DNA of 64,000 bases, taken from assembly GCA_963402885.1 (NCBI GenBank), contig OY727095.1, forward strand, positions 10,669,001-10,733,000. Direction: 5' to 3'. This DNA is from Antedon bifida (taxonomy: Eukaryota; Echinodermata; Crinoidea; Comatulida; Antedonidae). Shown here one piece after another: positions 61,476 to 64,000 of the stretch. How positions within the stretch are numbered: position 1 is the first letter of the stretch; every line of letters begins with the position of its first letter. A model generated the notes under the pieces. The model ran no database searches and was not told where the DNA came from. It saw nothing but the letters and a program-made list of their open reading frames with translations. The position numbers and the translations under genes are program-made.

Positions 61476-64000
61476 GTATTACGTTCTTTTTATTATCTAG
61501 AGCATCAAACAATATTTATCTTGACCTTATTATAACTATGATTATGGATGGATATCTACCAGACTTAAAAACATATAAAAAATAAATTATTTATTCATCT
61601 GTCCTCTATATTAAAATAACGACAATCGACAATGAATTTTTCTCTACTAATTCATATTCAATTTATATTTGGATAAACCTCAGTCTCTGATTACCATTAA
61701 GCGAACGTAATAAGAATTTATCCATTAAAATCACATTTCACATGTTTGCTGGTATAAAAATGTGGAAATGACTCCCAAAATGACTTCCTAATGATTTCCC
61801 AGGGGTAGTACTTCCATCAAACCTATATTTATAATTATATAACTTTGATAACTGTTTCTAAAAAAACTTAAGCATTAGCTATTTTGTAATTATTATTTTT
61901 GCTTAGGTCTACTGTTTAAAATAATCATTCAGTGAAAAGTGTTACCGGTATGTGATTGCGTCATAGGAAGGAACGGATGCGTTCGGCACAAACGCGTCTG
62001 TAACTTGTCTAATACTTTGGTATATAAAGTAAGTAAGCTATCATACATAGGCCTTAGATACACGAAACACACTGAACGGTAAATTGTCTATTGCGAGTCA
62101 ATTGGCTATTACCGATAGATTAGTTACTATCACATTATGTTTTGTCTTAATGCAGTTTTAAACTTCTTGAATTGACGACGATATTGAAACACTTGTATCG
62201 CCTGCCTCTTTATTACTTATCATCACCTTAAAGCGACTGTGCTATGAATTAATGACCTGATTTTATCACACCACGCAATTCTCAGACGTCGAACCTACAT
62301 GATCTACCGATGATATAATTTTATGCTATGTACGTGATACTGTTTACACGTGCTTTAATACGAGATGTAAAGGAGTGAACATTGGCAAGCTACTTTAAAG
62401 TTATCTTGTCGCCAGCAGCATACAGCGCCCTGTTGACATTGATCGATAGAAGCCTATAGGAGTACTTACATAGTGTATTGAATAGCTTGCTAATTTAAAT
62501 GTGATGACTTTTTGATCGTCATTTATGTTAGTACAAACACTTTCCAATCTATGTTTCAGCTAATAAAACAAAACTTACTTAATAACCACAAGCATAAGTA
62601 CAATGTGAAAGTTCAATGGCCAAAATGGAATAGTTTTTATAGGTAAACGTAACAGGTGCAATAAACCTTAATCGGAATATTTTGGGAAATAAATCCTTTC
62701 ACAAAATTTAATGTTAAAAACCACCTGATGTGCGCATATCCAGAGGATGTGACCCGTCAACGCTAAACCGTGGTTTTTCTATTTCATACGAACAACACTT
62801 GAAGTTAAACACCTGTAAATGGTATTCTCATTCCGCATATTTTGTTTAAAAAATGTTTGAATCATAACCTGGAGAATACTTTAATAAATCACAAACATGA
62901 AATATGTTTCTACATATTTGACATATTTTTCTTATAAATTAAATGATGTTAAATCAAATCAATATGTCTACTATTATTCAAGATTAAACAATTACAACAT
63001 TTAATCGGATTGAATAACATTAAATATTAATGTAACAGTAATATATAATATCATTGGATCTAATCATTAGGAACATTAGGCTTTATTAGCAAATTGATGT
63101 ATTTAAAACACATGAGAAACTTTGTTATTAACCGACTGTAGATTGACGAAGGGAGAAAGATCATCGCTGACTGTTATAGATAGATTGTTTATTATAAAAG
63201 CTAAAGGCAAATTGTCATAATATTATTATATATAACAGTTTTATTAAATCATTTTAAGAATGTTCTTAATGTAAGCCTATTTGTATGTTTTGTAGTGGAA
63301 CGCTCATCACAAAGTGTATTAAGGAAGCGGTGATGTTCCGTTTGAGTTGTGTTTAATGTAATGATGTTTCTTAATGATTATGTGCGTTTTGACGTGTCCC
63401 AGTGGGATTAGATATCCTCTGTGAAATGATCATTTCAAATCTTATTTCATCGATTTTCTTCCGACAACAGATATATAAATTCACAAATCAAATAATAACA
63501 ACATGCTTTGAGGTTCCTATTTATGTTATGATTGATTCCTACGTCACTCTTATTTTCGCATTATTCTTATTTAATTTATTCATCAAAAAGAATACTTATC
63601 ACCTATATAATTAAAACGTACAACGGGCGTAACCACAATAGAGTGTCCCTTTAATAACGGGTATCAAATGAGAGTTCTCCTTTAATGTTCTTTATGATGC
63701 GCAAACGCTATGTCTGCAAAAGTTTTCCGAACCAAGATTCGAATCAAAACTATTCAACTTGATATTATGTGTTGGTTTTATGGAGTTAAGTTACATAGGC
63801 CTACTAATCACTATATTAAATAAAAATAATATATTGATTTGTTTATATTTTGTCGTATTTGTATAATAATTCCTTCACATTAATTGGGAAGTTCCTCCCT
63901 AATTACAAGATGAAAATGGAGATACTTAGTAGAGTTAAGTCCCTTGAGGAGATTAATAGAGTCGATTTGAATTTTTTATACATGATCATTGAACAACAAA
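61476..64000. other. Right-hand spacer
   Basis: A plus-strand tatataaag at about 62020 has a promoter look but no downstream exon that I can support. The remainder is AT-rich DNA. Confidence 0.35.

Overview
The window looks like animal nuclear DNA: AT-rich, with small exons, GT-AG introns, long gene-poor spacers and many short transposable elements. The short palindrome-like word taggcctac recurs, and the repeats are marine-invertebrate-like (tRNA-derived SINE, LINE ends with short tandem tails, many MITEs). A deuterostome invertebrate, perhaps an echinoderm, is my best guess. That is inference; no single marker gene here proves it.

Layout. (1) 1-2.6 kb: an immunoglobulin-superfamily gene on the minus strand (signal-peptide exon 2483-2609, Ig exon 1322-1600, further Ig pieces down to 318), running off the left edge, and an unidentified plus-strand reading frame at 2-280. 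(2) 4.36-4.61 kb: a short unassigned minus-strand coding exon. (3) 5.4-17.2 kb: the main gene, a complete 27-exon minus-strand ADAMTS metalloprotease. I could join all exons in frame by splice signals (4305 nt, 1434 residues). Its layout (propeptide, metalloprotease, disintegrin-like, TSP1, Cys-rich, spacer, six more TSP1, two CUB) is that of ADAMTS13. MITEs and a SINE sit in its introns. (4) 17-26 kb: mostly non-coding, with 3' ends of two LINE retrotransposons (19.6-19.9 plus, 22.4-23.3 minus). (5) 26.16-26.49 kb: a small secreted-peptide precursor exon on the minus strand; a TATA-driven non-coding exon at 38.75 kb could be its first exon. (6) 29-43 kb: MITE-rich DNA, including an inverted cluster of one family at 33.5-35.2 kb and a candidate start exon at 43.17-43.29 kb (minus). 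(7) 44.0-47.2 kb: a 3.2-kb fold-back element with long inverted arms built of ~310-bp subrepeats. (8) 48.0-48.9 kb: a 26-bp minisatellite whose unit is itself nearly palindromic; 50.2-51.6 kb: a higher-order tandem array. (9) 53.3-53.8 kb: a 164-residue neuropeptide-like precursor (minus) with three copies of a Cys-loop peptide ending Gly-Trp before Lys-Arg. (10) 54-64 kb: repeats and AT-rich spacer with no gene I can support.

The genes do not form a pathway. All the supported genes lie on the minus strand. The most interesting items are the ADAMTS13-like protease, which keeps a long propeptide with a cysteine switch, and the two small precursors, which I cannot assign to a known peptide family.
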